Part shown: piece after piece, positions 55,391-64,000 of the stretch
Layout: the number at the start of each line of letters is the position of its first letter
Position numbering within the stretch: the first letter of the stretch is position 1
Source of the DNA: Antennarius striatus
Taxonomy: Eukaryota > Chordata > Actinopteri > Lophiiformes > Antennariidae
Length of the DNA: 64,000 nucleotides
Assembly (NCBI RefSeq): GCF_040054535.1
Contig: NC_090794.1
Coordinates: 4,508,501-4,572,500 of the forward strand
Direction of reading: 5' to 3'
Notes under the pieces: generated by a model
What the model was told of the DNA's origin: nothing
Databases searched by the model: none
The model's input: the letters and a program-made list of their open reading frames with translations, nothing else
Program-made: the position numbers and the translations under genes

Positions 55391-55827
55391 AGTTTAAAGT
55401 GTTCTAATTTGAATTTGTTCTACTTTGGAACAAGAGAAACGGACAGAACAAAACCCACAGGTTTTTCACCTGTGGGTTCATAGTAAAAAATAAATAAATT
55501 AAGAAACAGATGTGACAACATTGACGTATAATTGTCTTCTTTCATGAATCATAGCAGTCTCACCTGTCACACGTCATCATTACGTAGGTGTTCAGACTGT
55601 ACATCACTTCCTGGTTGGAATAGTGGACAGAAATTTCTGAAGAGAAAAATAAGAAAAACCACAAAATAACTCTGACTTTGAAACTTTAACAGAGAGCCAC
55701 GGAAATTCCATTTTCAGTTCCATAAAAGTTGTCCCCTCAAAAGAAAGAAAAGAAAACATATCTTTGTTTTTTCCGAACTCGCAAGTTTCCTAAGAGCTTG
55801 GTGTGAAAATATGAAATGGTTCCTTGT

Positions 55828-55899
55828 CTCCCCGTCGGGGAATCGAACCCCGGTCTTCCGCGTGACAGGCGGAGATACTGTCCACTATACTAACGAGGA
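55828..55899 (-). tRNA. tRNA-Asp (GTC), canonical copy 10
   Basis: Identical to copy 1. Head to head with copy 11 (42-bp spacer). TTTT at 55809-55806. Confidence 0.95.
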
Positions 55900-55941
55900 T
55901 ATCTCACACCAAAAAACTCATCACAAATGGACCCATATAGT

Positions 55942-56013
55942 TCCTCGTTAGTATAGTGGACAGTATCTCCGCCTGTCACGCGGAAGACCGGGGTTCGATT
56001 CCCCGACGGGGAG
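55942..56013 (+). tRNA. tRNA-Asp (GTC), canonical copy 11
   Basis: Identical to copy 1. TTTTT at 56024-56028. Confidence 0.95.
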
Positions 56014-56380
56014 TCAGCAAATGTTTTTACACCTCATTGTCTGAAATTTACACACAATGGGGTCTTAAAACTAAGTATTAACTCAACTCACACTAATCAA
56101 GAGTAAATATAAATGACGGACTTCTCCACTCTTCTCATAGATTCACTAGATGGTGACAGAAGATGAAGCACCAACCTGTCCTGGATCCTCTCAGAGACTT
56201 TAGTATTACTGATTACAGTGAGAGACCATTTAAATATCATCAGACAGTAAACGGCTTCTCTGTGAATGTGATCAAGGGAAACTTCTTTTGGGTCAAAATT
56301 TATGTGGAACATTAAAAAAAAAAATCTAATCTAAATCTGATTAGAAAAATTTTCTTTTGGCTAAATCTTCTCCAGTCACA

Positions 56381-56452
56381 TCCTCGTTAGTATAGTGGAC
56401 AGTATCTCCGCCTGTCACGCGGAAGACCGGGGTTCGATTCCCCGACGGGGAG
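56381..56452 (+). tRNA. tRNA-Asp (GTC), canonical copy 12
   Basis: Identical to copy 1. LD upstream flank; TTTTT at 56462-56466. Confidence 0.95.
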
Positions 56453-57042
56453 ACAAGATGCTTTTTCATATTTTCACACCAAGCTATCAGAAAAATTGGG
56501 GGCTCGAAGACAACAAAGATAAGTTTTCTTCCGTTTGAGGGGAGCACAATTATTGAATAAAAAATGTATTTTTCTTGGGTTTTGGTCAAACACTTGTGTT
56601 ATGTACAGTTTAAAGTGTTCTAATTTGAATTTGTTCTACTTTGGAACAAGAGAAATGGACAGAACAAAACCCACAGGTTTTCACCTGTGGGTTCATAGTA
56701 AAAAATAAATAAATTAAGAAACAGATGTGACAACATTGACGTATAATTGTCTTCTTTCATGAATCATAGCAGTCTCACCTGTCACACGTCATCATTACGT
56801 AGGTGTTCAGACTGTACATCACTTCCTTGTTGGAATAGTGGACAGAAATTTCTGAAGAGAAAAATAAGAAAAACCACAAAATAACTCTGACTTTGAAACT
56901 TTAACAGAGAGCCACGGAAATTCCATTTTCAGTTCCATAAAAGTTGTCCCCTCAAAAGAAAGAAAAGAAAACATATCTTTGTTTTTTCCGAACTCGCATG
57001 TTTCCTAAGAGTTTGGTGTGAAAATATGAAAAAACATCTTGT

Positions 57043-57114
57043 CTCCCCGTCGGGGAATCGAACCCCGGTCTTCCGCGTGACAGGCGGAGATACTGTCCAC
57101 TATACTAACGAGGA
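57043..57114 (-). tRNA. tRNA-Asp (GTC), canonical copy 13
   Basis: Identical to copy 1. Tail to tail with copy 12. TTTTTT at 57034-57029. Confidence 0.95.
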
Positions 57115-57168
57115 TGTGACTGGAGAAGATTTAGCCAAAAGAAAATTTTTTTTGTAATCACATTTAGA

Positions 57169-57296
57169 TCATTCATTCATTTTCTAACGCGCTTAATCCG
57201 CAAACGCAGGTCGCGGGGGAGCCGGCGCCTATCCCGGCAGTCTCAGGGCGTGAGGCGGGGGACACTCCGGGCACGACGCCAGTGCACCGCGGAATG
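57169..57296 (-). mobile_element. 3' tail of an L2/Maui-type LINE or derived SINE, inverted copy
   Basis: Reverse-complement duplicate of 53293-53428, including the flanking GATCTAAATGTGATTACAAA, inside an LD block. Confidence 0.75.
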
Positions 57297-57595
57297 AAAA
57301 AAAAAGAAGTTTCCCTTGATCACATTTACAGAGAAGCCGTTTACTGTCTGATGATATTTAAATGGTCTCTCACTGTAATCAGTAATACTAAAGTCTCTGA
57401 GAGGATCCAGGACAGGTTGGTGGTTGATATTTATCTGAAAATACGGATTCTGTCGCCATCTAGTGAATCTATGAGAAGATTGGAGAAGTCGGTCATTTAT
57501 ATTTACTCTTGATTAGTGTGAGATGAGTTAATACTTAAGTTTAAGACCACATCGTGTATAAATTTCAGACAATGAGGTGTAAAAACATTTGACAA

Positions 57596-57667
57596 CTCCC
57601 CGTCGGGGAATCGAATCCCGGTCTTCCACGTGACAGGCGGAGATCCTGTCCACTATACTAACGAGGA
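57596..57667 (-). pseudogene. tRNA-Asp variant (T23G, C40T, G53A)
   Basis: Full length, anticodon GTC. The D-stem mismatch is as in 52916; a G-T wobble replaces pair 30-40; the highly conserved 53-61 pair of the T-arm is lost, which damages the B box. Confidence 0.75.
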
Positions 57668-57700
57668 TGTCTCACCTGCTGAATCCCATTGAAAATTTTT

Positions 57701-57769
57701 TCCTCAGTATAGTGGACAGTACCTCCGCCTGTCACTCGGAAGATAGGGGTTCGATTCCCCGACGGGGAG
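57701..57769 (+). pseudogene. tRNA-Asp variant with 3-base 5' deletion
   Basis: T39-type variant, 69 nt, anticodon GTC, head to head with 57596-57667. Confidence 0.8.
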
Positions 57770-58296
57770 TCACCGACAGTTTTCAAACACGATTGTCTAA
57801 AACTAACACACGATTGGGTCTTAAACTGAAATATTTACCCGTCTCACATCGTCCATCCCATCAATTTTTTTTAAACCTCTACACCCCCCCCCCACTAGCT
57901 CCCCCCCCAGCCTGATGACATCTGTCTACATTGTCTAATCTAACAAATCTACTGCCTAATATACCAGCAAGGATACGTAATTATACGTAAATGTTGTCTT
58001 ATGTGTTTCTTTAAAAACATTTTTTAGTAGGAGCATTTCAACTGTGGGTTCAGTTCTGTTCGTTTGTCTTTTTACGGAGTGAAATTAAAATTAAAAAATT
58101 TCATCCACACACAAAATAACTGACTTTAGAAACTTTTACCAGAAATGTTGAACCAAAATCCAAGATAATTCCATTTTCAGTTTCATATTGTACATAACTA
58201 CTAAATTAAAAAAACAACAACCCCAAACTCATCTTAGTTGTCTCCTGAGCCCCAAAATTTCCTGACATGCTTTTGTGTGAAAAATGCTAAAAACTA

Positions 58297-58333
58297 TCTT
58301 GTGGTAGTTTAGTGGACAGTATCTCCGTCTGTC
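58297..58333 (+). pseudogene. tRNA-Asp 5'-half relic
   Basis: Same relic as 49066-49099 at the end of a C block. Confidence 0.75.
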
Positions 58334-58381
58334 CCAATCGTGTGTTAGTTTTAGACAATCGTGTTTGAAAACTGTCGGTGA

Positions 58382-58450
58382 CTCCCCGTCGGGGAATCGA
58401 ACCCCTGTCTTCCGAGTGACAGGCGGAGATACTGTCCACTATACTGAGGA
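58382..58450 (-). pseudogene. tRNA-Asp variant with 3-base 5' deletion
   Basis: T39/A49 type, anticodon GTC. Mirror of 57701-57769. Confidence 0.8.
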
Positions 58451-58483
58451 AAAAATTTTCAATGGGATTCAGCAGGTGAGACA

Positions 58484-58555
58484 TCCTCGTTAGTATAGTG
58501 GACAGGATCTCCGCCTGTCACTCGAAAGACGGGGGTTCGATTCCCCGACGGGGAG
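58484..58555 (+). pseudogene. tRNA-Asp variant (TCGAA stem, T23G)
   Basis: Full length, anticodon GTC. It combines the D-stem change with the two anticodon-stem mismatches, so it looks like a recombinant of two variant types. Confidence 0.75.
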
Positions 58556-58916
58556 TTACCAAAGGTTTTAAACGTGATTGTCTCATACTGACGTACAATG
58601 ACCTCTTGAACTGAAGTATTAACTCATGACACGCCAGTCAAATATTGAATAAGAATGACCGGAGTCTCCAATCTCATAGATTCACTAGATGGTGACAGAA
58701 GATGAAGCACCAACCTGTCCTGGATCCTCTCAGAGACTTTAGTATTACTGATTACAGTGAGAGACCATTTAAATATCATCAGACAGTAAACGGCTTCTCT
58801 GTAAATGTGATCAAGGGAAACTTTTTTTTGGTCAAAATTTATGTGGAACATTTAAAAAAAATCTAATCTCAGTCTGATTACAAAATTTTCTTTTGGCTAA
58901 ATCTTTTCCAGTCACA

Positions 58917-58988
58917 TCCTCGTTAGTATAGTGGACAGTATCTCCGCCTGTCACGCGGAAGACCGGGGTTCGATTCCCCGACGGGGAG
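58917..58988 (+). tRNA. tRNA-Asp (GTC), canonical copy 14
   Basis: Identical to copy 1. LD upstream flank; TTTT at 58997-59000. It is followed by about 170 bp (59005-59175) found only partly elsewhere in the array. Confidence 0.95.
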
Positions 58989-59218
58989 ACAAGATGTTTT
59001 CAACATTTTCACACAAACACTTCTTACGTTTCTCTTCTTAGTTGTAACTATTTCAAAGAGATCATTCCGGGGAAAAAAGAACATTTTAATTTAAAAGACA
59101 ACATTTATTGGTTTGGTAAACCTTAACATCGTTACCTGCAGGAAGGGTCGCGTAACATCTCGTCCCATGACTACCGCTGACGTCATCACAACCATACCGG
59201 CTAGTCACGTGTGAGACA

Positions 59219-59290
59219 TCCTCGTTAGTATAGTGGACAGTATCTCCGCCTGTCACGCGGAAGACCGGGGTTCGATTCCCCGACGGGGAG
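59219..59290 (+). tRNA. tRNA-Asp (GTC), canonical copy 15
   Basis: Identical to copy 1. TTTTT at 59300-59304. CRE TGACGTCA at 59178-59185 and CACGTG at about 59207-59212 upstream, as before copy 4. Confidence 0.95.
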
Positions 59291-59880
59291 ACAAGACGCT
59301 TTTTCATATTTTCACACCAAGCTCTCAGAAAAATTGGGGGCTCGGAGACAACAAAGATAAGTTTTCTTCCGTTTGAGGGGAGCACAATTATTGAATAAAA
59401 AATGGATTTTTCTTGGGTTTTGGTCAAACACTTGTGTTATGTACAGTTTAAAGTGTTTTAATTTGAATTTGTTCTACTTTGGAACAAGAGAAATGGACAG
59501 AACAAAACCCACAGGTTTTCACCTGTGGGTTCATAGTAAAAAATAAATAAATTAAGAAACAGATGTGACAACATTGACGTATAATTGTCTTCTTTCATGA
59601 ATCATAGCAGTCTCACCTGTCACACGTCATCATTACGTAGGTGTTCAGACTGTACATCACTTCCTTGTTGGAATAGTGGACAGAAATTTCTGAAGAGAAA
59701 AATAAGAAAAACCACAAAATAACTCTGACTTTGAAACTTTAACAGAGAGCCACGGAAATTCCATTTTCAGTTCCATAAAAGTTGTCCCCTCAAAAGAAAG
59801 AAAAGAAAACATATCTTTGTTTTTTCCGAACTCGCAAGTTTCCTAAGAGCTTGGTGTGAAAATATGAAATGGTTCCTTGT

Positions 59881-59952
59881 CTCCCCGTCGGGGAATCGAA
59901 CCCCGGTCTTCCGCGTGACAGGCGGAGATACTGTCCACTATACTAACGAGGA
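59881..59952 (-). tRNA. tRNA-Asp (GTC), canonical copy 16
   Basis: Identical to copy 1. Head to head with copy 17. TTTT at 59862-59859. Confidence 0.95.
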
Positions 59953-59994
59953 TGTCTCACACCAAAAAACTCATCACAAATGGACCCATATAGT

Positions 59995-60066
59995 TCCTCG
60001 TTAGTATAGTGGACAGTATCTCCGCCTGTCACGCGGAAGACCGGGGTTCGATTCCCCGACGGGGAG
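59995..60066 (+). tRNA. tRNA-Asp (GTC), canonical copy 17
   Basis: Identical to copy 1. TTTTT at 60077-60081. Confidence 0.95.
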
Positions 60067-60432
60067 TCAGCAAATGTTTTTACACCTCATTGTCTGAAAT
60101 TTACACACAATGGGGTCTTAAAACTAAGTATTAACTCAACTCACACTAATCAAGAGTAAATATAAATGACGGACTTCTCCACTCTTCTCATAGATTCACT
60201 AGATGGTGACAGAAGATGAAGCACCAACCTGTCCTGGATCCTCTCAGAGACTTTAGTATTACTGATTACAGTGAGAGACCATTTAAATATCATCAGACAG
60301 TAAACGGCTTCTCTGTGAATGTGATCAAGGGAAACTTCTTTTGGGTCAAAATTTATGTGGAACATTAAAAAAAAAATCTAATCTAAATCTGATTAGAAAA
60401 ATTTTCTTTTGGCTAAATCTTCTCCAGTCACA

Positions 60433-60504
60433 TCCTCGTTAGTATAGTGGACAGTATCTCCGCCTGTCACGCGGAAGACCGGGGTTCGATTCCCCGACGG
60501 GGAG
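60433..60504 (+). tRNA. tRNA-Asp (GTC), canonical copy 18
   Basis: Identical to copy 1. LD upstream flank; TTTTTT at 60513-60518. Confidence 0.95.
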
Positions 60505-60942
60505 ACAAGATGTTTTTTCATATTTTCACACCAAACTCTTAGGAAACATGCGAGTTCGGAAAAAACAAAGATATGTTTTCTTTTCTTTCTTTTGAGGGGA
60601 CAACTTTTATGGAACTGAAAATGGAATTTCCGTGGCTCTCTGTTAAAAGTTTCAAAGTCAGAGTTATTTTGTGGTTTTTCTTATTTTTCTCTTCAGAAAT
60701 TTCTGTCCACTATTCCAACCAGGAAGTGATGTACAGTCTGAACACCTACGTAATGATGACGTGTGACAGGTGAGACTGCTATGATTCATGAAAGAAGACA
60801 ATTATACGTCAATGTTGTCACATCTGTTTCTTAATTTATTTATTTTTTACTATGAACCCACAGGTGAAAAACCTGTGGGTTTTGTTCTGTCCGTTTCTCT
60901 TGTTCCAAAGTAGAACAAATTCAAATTAGAACACTTTAAACT

Positions 60943-61014
60943 TCCCCGTCGGGGAATCGAACCCCGCTCTTCCGTGTGACAGACGGAGATACTGTCCACT
61001 AAACTACCACAAGA
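60943..61014 (-). pseudogene. tRNA-Asp variant with re-paired anticodon stem, inverted copy
   Basis: Near-identical mirror of 55319-55390, with the same C-block/B-block junction. Confidence 0.75.
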
Positions 61015-61544
61015 TAGTTTTTAGCATTTTTCACACAAATGCATCTCAGGAAATTTTGGGGCTCAGGAGACAACTAAGATGAGTTTGGGGTTGTTGTTTT
61101 TTTAAATTTAGTAGTTATGTACAATATGAAACTGAAAATGGAATTATCTTGGATTTTGGTTCAACATTTCTGGTAAAAGTTTCTAAAGTCAGTTATTTTG
61201 TGTGTGGTTGAAATTTTTTAATTTTAATTTCACTCCGTAAAAAGACAAACGAACAGAACTGAACCCACAGTTGAAATGCTCCTACTAAAAAATGTTTTTA
61301 AAGAAACACATAAGACAACATTTACGTATAATTACGTATCCTTGCTGGTATATTAGGCAGTAGATTTGTTAGATTAGACAATGTAGACAGATGTCATCAG
61401 GCTGGGGGGGGGAGCTTGTGGGGGGGGGGGTGTAGAGGTTTAAAAAAAATGGATGGGATGGACGGTGTGAGACGGGTAAATATTTCAGTTTAAGACCCAA
61501 TCGTGTGTTAGTTTTAGACAATCGTGTTTGAAAACTGTCGGTGA

Positions 61545-61613
61545 CTCCCCGTCGGGGAATCGAACCCCTGTCTTCCGAGTGACAGGCGGAGGTACTGTCC
61601 ACTATACTGAGGA
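61545..61613 (-). pseudogene. tRNA-Asp variant with 3-base 5' deletion
   Basis: T39/A49 type, 69 nt, anticodon GTC. Confidence 0.8.
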
Positions 61614-61646
61614 AAAATTTTTCAATGGGATTCAGCAGGTGAGACA

Positions 61647-61718
61647 TCCTCGTTAGTATAGTGGACAGGATCTCCGCCTGTCACGTGGAAGACCGGGGTT
61701 CGATTCCCCGACGGGGAG
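61647..61718 (+). tRNA. tRNA-Asp (GTC), variant T23G/C40T
   Basis: Full length. One D-stem mismatch and a G-T wobble in the anticodon stem; T-arm intact. A B block follows directly where sister units have an LD block. Confidence 0.65.
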
Positions 61719-62310
61719 ACAAGATGCTTTTTCATATTTTCACACCAAGCTATCAGAAAAATTGGGGGCTCGGAGACAACAAAGATAAGTTTTCTTCCGT
61801 TTGAGGGGAGCACAATTATTGAATAAAAAATGTATTTTTCTTGGGTTTTGGTTAAACACTTGTGTTATGTACAGTTTAAAGTGTTTTAATTTGAATTTGT
61901 TCTACTTTGGAACAAGAGAAACGGACAGAACAAAACCCACAGGTTTTTCACCTGTGGGTTCATAGTAAAAAATAAATAAATAAAGAAACAGATGTGACAA
62001 CATTGACGTATAATTGTCTTCTTTCATGAATCATAGCAGTCTCACCTGTCACACGTCATCATTACGTAGGTGTTCAGACTGTACATCACTTCCTGGTTGG
62101 AATAGTGGACAGAAATTTCTGAAGAGAAAAATAAGAAAAACCACAAAATAACTCTGACTTTGAAACTTTTAACAGAGAGCCACGGAAATTCCATTTTCAG
62201 TTCCATAAAAGTTGTCCCCTCAAAAGAAAGAAAAGAAAACATATCTTTGTCTTTTCCGAACTCGCATGTTTCCTAAGAGCTTGGTGTGAAAATATGAAAT
62301 AGTTCCTTGT

Positions 62311-62382
62311 CTCCCCGTCGGGGAATCGAACCCCGGTCTTCCGCGTGACAGGCGGAGATACTGTCCACTATACTAACGAGGA
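62311..62382 (-). tRNA. tRNA-Asp (GTC), canonical copy 19
   Basis: Identical to copy 1. Head to head with copy 20 over the inverted form of the 42-bp spacer. TTTT at 62292-62289. Confidence 0.95.
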
Positions 62383-62424
62383 ACTATATGGGTCCATTTG
62401 TGATGACTTTTTTGGTGTGAGACA

Positions 62425-62496
62425 TCCTCGTTAGTATAGTGGACAGTATCTCCGCCTGTCACGCGGAAGACCGGGGTTCGATTCCCCGACGGGGAG
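62425..62496 (+). tRNA. tRNA-Asp (GTC), canonical copy 20
   Basis: Identical to copy 1. TTTT at 62515-62518. Confidence 0.95.
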
Positions 62497-63077
62497 ACAA
62501 GTTCCCTCTTTATATTTTCACACTAAGCTCTAAGAAAATTTGGGGGCTCGGAGACAACAAAGTTTTCTTCCTTTTGAGGGGAGCACCATTATGGAATTGA
62601 AAATGTATTTTTCTCGGGTTTTGGTCAAACACTTGTGTTATGTACAGTTTAAAGTGTTTTAATTTGAATTTGTTCTTCTTTGGAACAAGAGAAATGGACA
62701 GAACAAAACCCACAGGATTTTCACCTGTGGGTTCATAGTAAAAAATAAATTAATTAAGAAACAGATGTGACAACATTGACGTATAATTGTCTTCTTTCAT
62801 GAATCATAGCAGTCTCACCTGTCACACGTCATCATTACGTAGGTGTTCAGACTGTACATCACTTCCTTGTTGGAATAGTGGACAGAAATTTCTGAAGAGA
62901 AAAATAAGAAAAACCACAAAATAACTCTGACTTTGAAACTTTTAACAGAGAGCCACGGAAATTCCATTTGCATTAAAGTTCTCCCCTCAAAAGAAAGAAA
63001 AGGAAACATATCTTTGTTTTCTCCGAACTCGCATGTTTCCTAAGAGCTTGGTGTGAAAATATGAAAAAGTTCCTTGT

Positions 63078-63149
63078 CTCCCCGTCGGGGAATCGAACCC
63101 CGGTCTTCCGAGTGACAGGCGGAGATACTGTCCACTATACTAACGAGGA
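63078..63149 (-). tRNA. tRNA-Asp (GTC), variant T39
   Basis: One change from copy 1 (C31-T39 mismatch in the anticodon stem); T-arm normal. Confidence 0.7.
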
Positions 63150-63533
63150 TGGGACTGGAGAAGATTTAGCCAAAAGAAATTTTTTTAATCATATTTAGAT
63201 TAGATTTTTTTTTTAATGTTCCACATAAATTTTGACCAAAAAGAAGTTTCCCTTGATCACATTCACAGAGAAGCCGTTTACTGTCTGATGATATTTAAAT
63301 GGTCTCTCACTGTAATCAGTAATACTAAAGTCTCTGAGAGGATCCAGGACAGGTTGGTGGTTGATATTTATCTGAAAATACGGATTCTGTCGCCATCTAG
63401 TGAATCTATGAGAAGATTGGAGAAGTCGGTCATTTTTTATTTACTCTTGATTAGTGTGAGATGAGTTAATACTTAATTTTAAGACCACATCGTGTGTAAA
63501 TTTCAGATAATGAGGTGTAAAAACATTTGACGA

Positions 63534-63605
63534 CTCCCCGTCGGGGAATCGAACCCCGGTCTTCCGCGTGACAGGCGGAGATCCTGTCCACTATACTAAC
63601 GAGGA
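63534..63605 (-). tRNA. tRNA-Asp (GTC), variant T23G
   Basis: One change from copy 1, in the D-stem, as in 52916-52987. A T-run follows about 8 nt downstream on the minus strand. Confidence 0.7.
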
Positions 63606-63638
63606 TGTCTCACCTGCTGAATCCCATTGAAAATTTTT

Positions 63639-63707
63639 TCCTCAGTATAGTGGACAGTATCTCCGCCTGTCACTCGATAGACAGTGGTTCGATTCCCCGA
63701 CGGGGAG
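63639..63707 (+). pseudogene. tRNA-Asp variant with 3-base 5' deletion
   Basis: 69 nt with further changes in the anticodon stem and T-stem; anticodon GTC kept. Head to head with 63534-63605. Confidence 0.8.
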
Positions 63708-64000
63708 TCACCGACAGTTTTCAAACACGATTGTCTAAAACTAACACACGATTGGGTCTTAAACTGAAATATTTACCCGTCTCACACCGTCCATCCCATC
63801 CATTTTTTTTAAACCTCTACACCCCCCCCCCCCACAAGCTCCCCCCCCCAGCCTGATGACATCTGTCTACATTGTCTAATCTAACAAATCTACTGCCTAA
63901 TATACCAGCAAGGATACGTAATTATACGTAAATGTTGTCTTATGTGTTTCTTTAAAAACATTTTTTAGTAGGAGCATTTCAACTGTGGGTTTAGTTCTGT

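Larger units (their letters stand above)
54602..61718. repeat. Nested palindromes P2 and P3 in the tRNA-Asp array
   Basis: Inner: 56381-58075 mirrors 58076-59952 (56381/59881, 57043/58917, 57596/58484, 57701/58382), centred in a C block near 58.08 kb. Outer: 54602-55899 mirrors 60433-61718 (54602/61647, 54706/61545, 55319/60943, 55828/60433). In addition 55828-56452 is directly repeated at 59881-60504 (offset about 4053 bp) and resembles 50432-51054. Confidence 0.8.
48135..63077. repeat. B spacer family (tail-to-tail spacers, about 10 copies)
   Basis: About 440-600 bp blocks between the 3' ends of opposed tRNAs: 48135-48373 (short form), 49841-50431, 51055-51603, 53554-54146, 55391-55827 (fused to C), 56453-57042, 59291-59880, 60505-60942 (fused), 61719-62310, 62497-63077. 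Each is itself an imperfect inverted repeat. Both ends read, outward to inward, like ACAAGATGCTTTTTCATATT and CACACCAAGCTCTCAG, so the terminator region is mirrored. All but the short form have a perfect hairpin, AACCCACAGGT / ACCTGTGGGTT, near the middle. Confidence 0.85.
47805..63440. repeat. LD spacer family (11 copies)
   Basis: About 250-380 bp blocks ending at the 5' side of a tRNA. Copies: 47805-48062, 49400-49620, 50718-50982, 51676-51935, 53098-53481, 54219-54495, 56116-56380, 57115-57490, 58665-58916, 60175-60432, 63150-63440 (the 51676, 54219, 57115 and 63150 copies are inverted). The core includes CACTAGATGG and CTGTCCTGGATCCTCTCAG. A shared open frame (SLDHIHREAVYCLMIFKWSL) runs through it but is broken at variable ends and has no known domain. 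Two subtypes differ in one segment: GAAGATGAAGCACC or a longer form with ATAAATATCAACCACC. Confidence 0.85.
61545..63707. repeat. Palindrome P5 in the tRNA-Asp array
   Basis: 61545/63639 and 61647/63534 mirror about 62.63 kb. The left arm lacks the LD block present on the right (63150-63533). The centre contains the head-to-head pair with the inverted spacer. Confidence 0.7.
48525..64000. repeat. C spacer family (6 copies, last one cut by the window)
   Basis: About 540-620 bp: 48525-49140, 52201-52813 (inverted), 54775-55318, 57770-58381, 61015-61544 (inverted), 63708-64000. It begins CACCGACAGTTTTCAAACAC, has a poly-C/G tract of varying length (for example 54886-54907), and carries AGTTCTGTTCGTTTGTCTTT. 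Its inner half is a diverged relative of the B block (the same order of TGTGGGTT, TGTACATAAC, TTCCATTTTC and TTGTCTCC-GAGCCCC elements). Confidence 0.8.

Noticed and set aside
50164-62242. Repeated small protein from B blocks (MELKMEFPWLSVKSFKVRVI)
   Set aside because: Same reason: a repeated spacer frame that runs over a tRNA-like ghost, with hydrophobic residues arising from T-rich sequence.
47770-63464. Repeated small protein from the LD blocks (SLDHIHREAVYCLMIFKWSL and neighbours)
   Set aside because: The frame recurs because the DNA block is repeated. Its ends vary, start and stop differ between copies, there is no promoter or family match, and it overlaps non-coding spacer; it is not supported as a gene.
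45683-64000. Array as tRNA-derived SINEs
   Set aside because: The copies end at the tRNA 3' end with a pol III terminator. There is no tRNA-unrelated body, A-rich tail or target duplication, and 20 copies are intact; duplication of genomic units explains them better.
45683-64000. CRISPR-like repeat array
   Set aside because: The repeats are tRNA genes on both strands with long, themselves repetitive spacers, in a vertebrate genome.

Overview
The window is vertebrate nuclear DNA, most likely from a ray-finned (teleost) fish. The supports are intron-rich genes with GT-AG junctions, long (CA)n/(GT)n tracts, a fish-type LINE and a very large tRNA gene array. The gene order dnmt3a - dpysl5 - mapre3 - tmem214 matches what I recall of human chromosome 2p23. 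No species can be named from the sequence.

Layout. 1-7449: 3' two-thirds of dnmt3a (+), a de novo DNA methyltransferase, from the PWWP domain to the stop in 16 exons; its 5' exons lie outside. 7450-13600: 3'UTR and intergenic DNA. 13673-25504: dpysl5 (CRMP5, +), with a probable non-coding first exon near 13.75 kb, 13 coding exons, and a tRNA-Leu(CAG) gene inside an intron. 27198-27704: polr2d (RPB4, -), with an intronless coding region and an in-frame 63-bp tandem duplication; it looks like a retrogene sharing a promoter with mapre3. 28046-28277: that bidirectional promoter, with a perfect NRF1 site. 31895-35370: mapre3 (EB3, +), whose long first intron holds a 95-bp inverted repeat and a decayed LINE. 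37204-44513: tmem214 (+), 17 exons.

From about 45.7 kb to the right edge nothing protein-coding is convincing. The DNA is an array of tRNA-Asp(GTC) genes: 20 copies identical over all 72 bases, 11 full-length variants and 17 deleted or truncated relics, on both strands. Three spacer families lie between them (called LD, B and C here). Head-to-head and tail-to-tail tRNA pairs build nested palindromes from about 40 bp to over 4 kb. One 42-bp spacer between a head-to-head pair is inverted relative to its three sister copies while its flanking tRNAs are unchanged, as expected if opposed tRNA genes recombine. The array runs off the window at 64000.

The four syntenic genes are independent housekeeping or neural genes with no operon-like logic. 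The observations most worth following are the palindromic tRNA-Asp array and the polr2d retrogene. Exon limits were read by hand from splice sites, reading frame and remembered human proteins; no database search was run.
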